From: Leptoclinus maculatus
Taxonomy: Eukaryota > Chordata > Actinopteri > Perciformes > Stichaeidae
Reading direction: 5' to 3'
NCBI GenBank assembly: GCA_032191485.1
Contig: JAVDOI010000019.1
Span: forward strand, 9,281,284-9,345,283
Length of the DNA: 64,000 nt
Of this stretch, positions 63,228 to 64,000 are shown piece after piece (the stretch's first letter is position 1; each line of letters begins with the position of its first letter). The position numbers and the translations under genes were made by a program. Under the pieces are notes generated by a model. The model saw nothing but the letters and a program-made list of their open reading frames with translations, did not search any database and was not told where the DNA came from.

Positions 63228-63271
63228 GAAACCAGGAGATAGATGAAAGAAGTGGACACAATGCAGTAGAG
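63228..63271 (+). CDS. iqsec3: iqsec3 coding exon: small tail exon
   Basis: A 44-base exon between a strong acceptor (long T-rich tract, GTCCAG ending at 63227) and a strong donor GTAAGT at 63272. It encodes (G)NQEIDERSGHNAVE in phase with the previous exon. The position and the VE ending fit the mammalian tail just before VSIHNRLQ. The sequence itself is weakly conserved, so the call rests on splice sites, phase and position. The next exon is not seen before 64000. Confidence 0.75.
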
Positions 63272-64000
63272 GTAAGTACTTAGTTATAGGGCCATGTCCC
63301 AAATAACAGGTAAGTCAGTACAGGGTGTCGGTATCAAGGTAGGATGAGATAGGAATAAACCCCAGGACTAGTCGTATCTATCGGGCTAGAGGCGTCAAGC
63401 AGAAGTGGGTGAAAAGTGGATGAAAGAACGAGCGCTGCTGGGTAAAGTGCTGCGAGTGTGTGAGGTCACCCAAACTAAACAAATTAGATAAAAGTACTTT
63501 GCCGTACAAAAATTAAAGATGGTGGGTTTGGGGAAAAATCATAACCCATGCACAGAAAACACATCAGACTCAGAGGCTTAAATATCTAAAAAAAAGGAAT
63601 AGGTTGTAATTAGTTTCACAAGCTCAGGCAGAATTGTTGACTGCTTTTCTGGCGTTTAAAATAGTTAAAAAAGGAAAGAAGCCATCATTGCTGAAAGTAG
63701 CTGAGGACATGTGTGGAATGCATATACTATGTGTGTGTGTCTCTGTGTGTGTGTGTACCCACGTGCAGCACCGAGACCTTAATTAACACAGTAACATGCG
63801 GGCGGATAAATTTAACGCTCATTTGACCCAGAAACGTCACCTCTCCACCCCTCTGCTCTGCCAGATCTCTGGGGGAAACTTCTTGTGCGAACATTTCATG
63901 CAAGCAATAGAGCAAGCTGAACTACAGTACCCATGGGGCTTTGCAATTACCATCCTAGTGGCGTCAGATGACCTTTCCCTCGTCATTTCTCTGGCTGTGG
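63272..64000 (+). other. iqsec3 intron running off the end of the window
   Basis: Begins with a strong GTAAGT. A short GT-rich stretch lies near 63731-63756. No acceptor followed by the expected VSIHNRLQ-like tail coding sequence was seen, so the next exon is beyond 64000. Confidence 0.75.

Overview
The window looks like teleost fish nuclear DNA. The gene is split by GT-AG introns, most of the sequence is non-coding, there are many long (GT)n/(CA)n microsatellites, and several interspersed repeats are of kinds I recognise from percomorph fish. I cannot name the species.

Only one gene can be supported: iqsec3 (IQ motif and Sec7 domain ArfGEF 3; also BRAG3 or SynArfGEF). It lies on the + strand and is incomplete at both ends. 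Eleven coding exons join in one consistent reading frame: 29328-30003, 37264-38558, 46525-46686, 51002-51124, 54030-54196, 55997-56136, 59136-59261, 60460-60559, 60988-61146, 62855-62947 and 63228-63271. Together they hold 3085 coding bases, about 1028 codons. They encode, in order, a low-complexity Q/P- and E-rich segment, the IQ motif, a disordered S/P/E-rich linker, the complete Sec7 ArfGEF domain with its catalytic glutamate, the PH domain, and the first part of the C-terminal tail. The exons for the N-terminal coiled coil are not in the window, so 1-29327 is most likely upstream intron. The last exon or exons lie beyond 64000.

Region by region: 1-29327 is non-coding, with a perfect 14-bp hairpin, local duplications, (GT)n, (CA)n and (AT)n tracts, and two decayed hAT-like fragments near 7.2-7.8 kb and 24.9-25.3 kb. 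30004-37263 (intron) holds the most striking non-gene signal, a 30-bp-stem hairpin at 31832-31895, plus one copy of a fish interspersed repeat. 38559-46524 (intron) has a block of (GA)n and two long (GT)n tracts, and a probable repeat near 43.3-43.8 kb. 46687-64000 carries the Sec7, PH and tail exons, separated by introns with simple repeats, a long G-run and fragments of common fish repeats.

By family knowledge, IQSEC proteins bind calmodulin through the IQ motif and activate Arf6 through Sec7-PH; IQSEC3 is reported at inhibitory (gephyrin-containing) synapses. No CRISPR array, operon, rRNA, tRNA or clear second protein-coding gene was seen. I found no undescribed multi-gene system. The best candidates for something new are the intronic hairpins.
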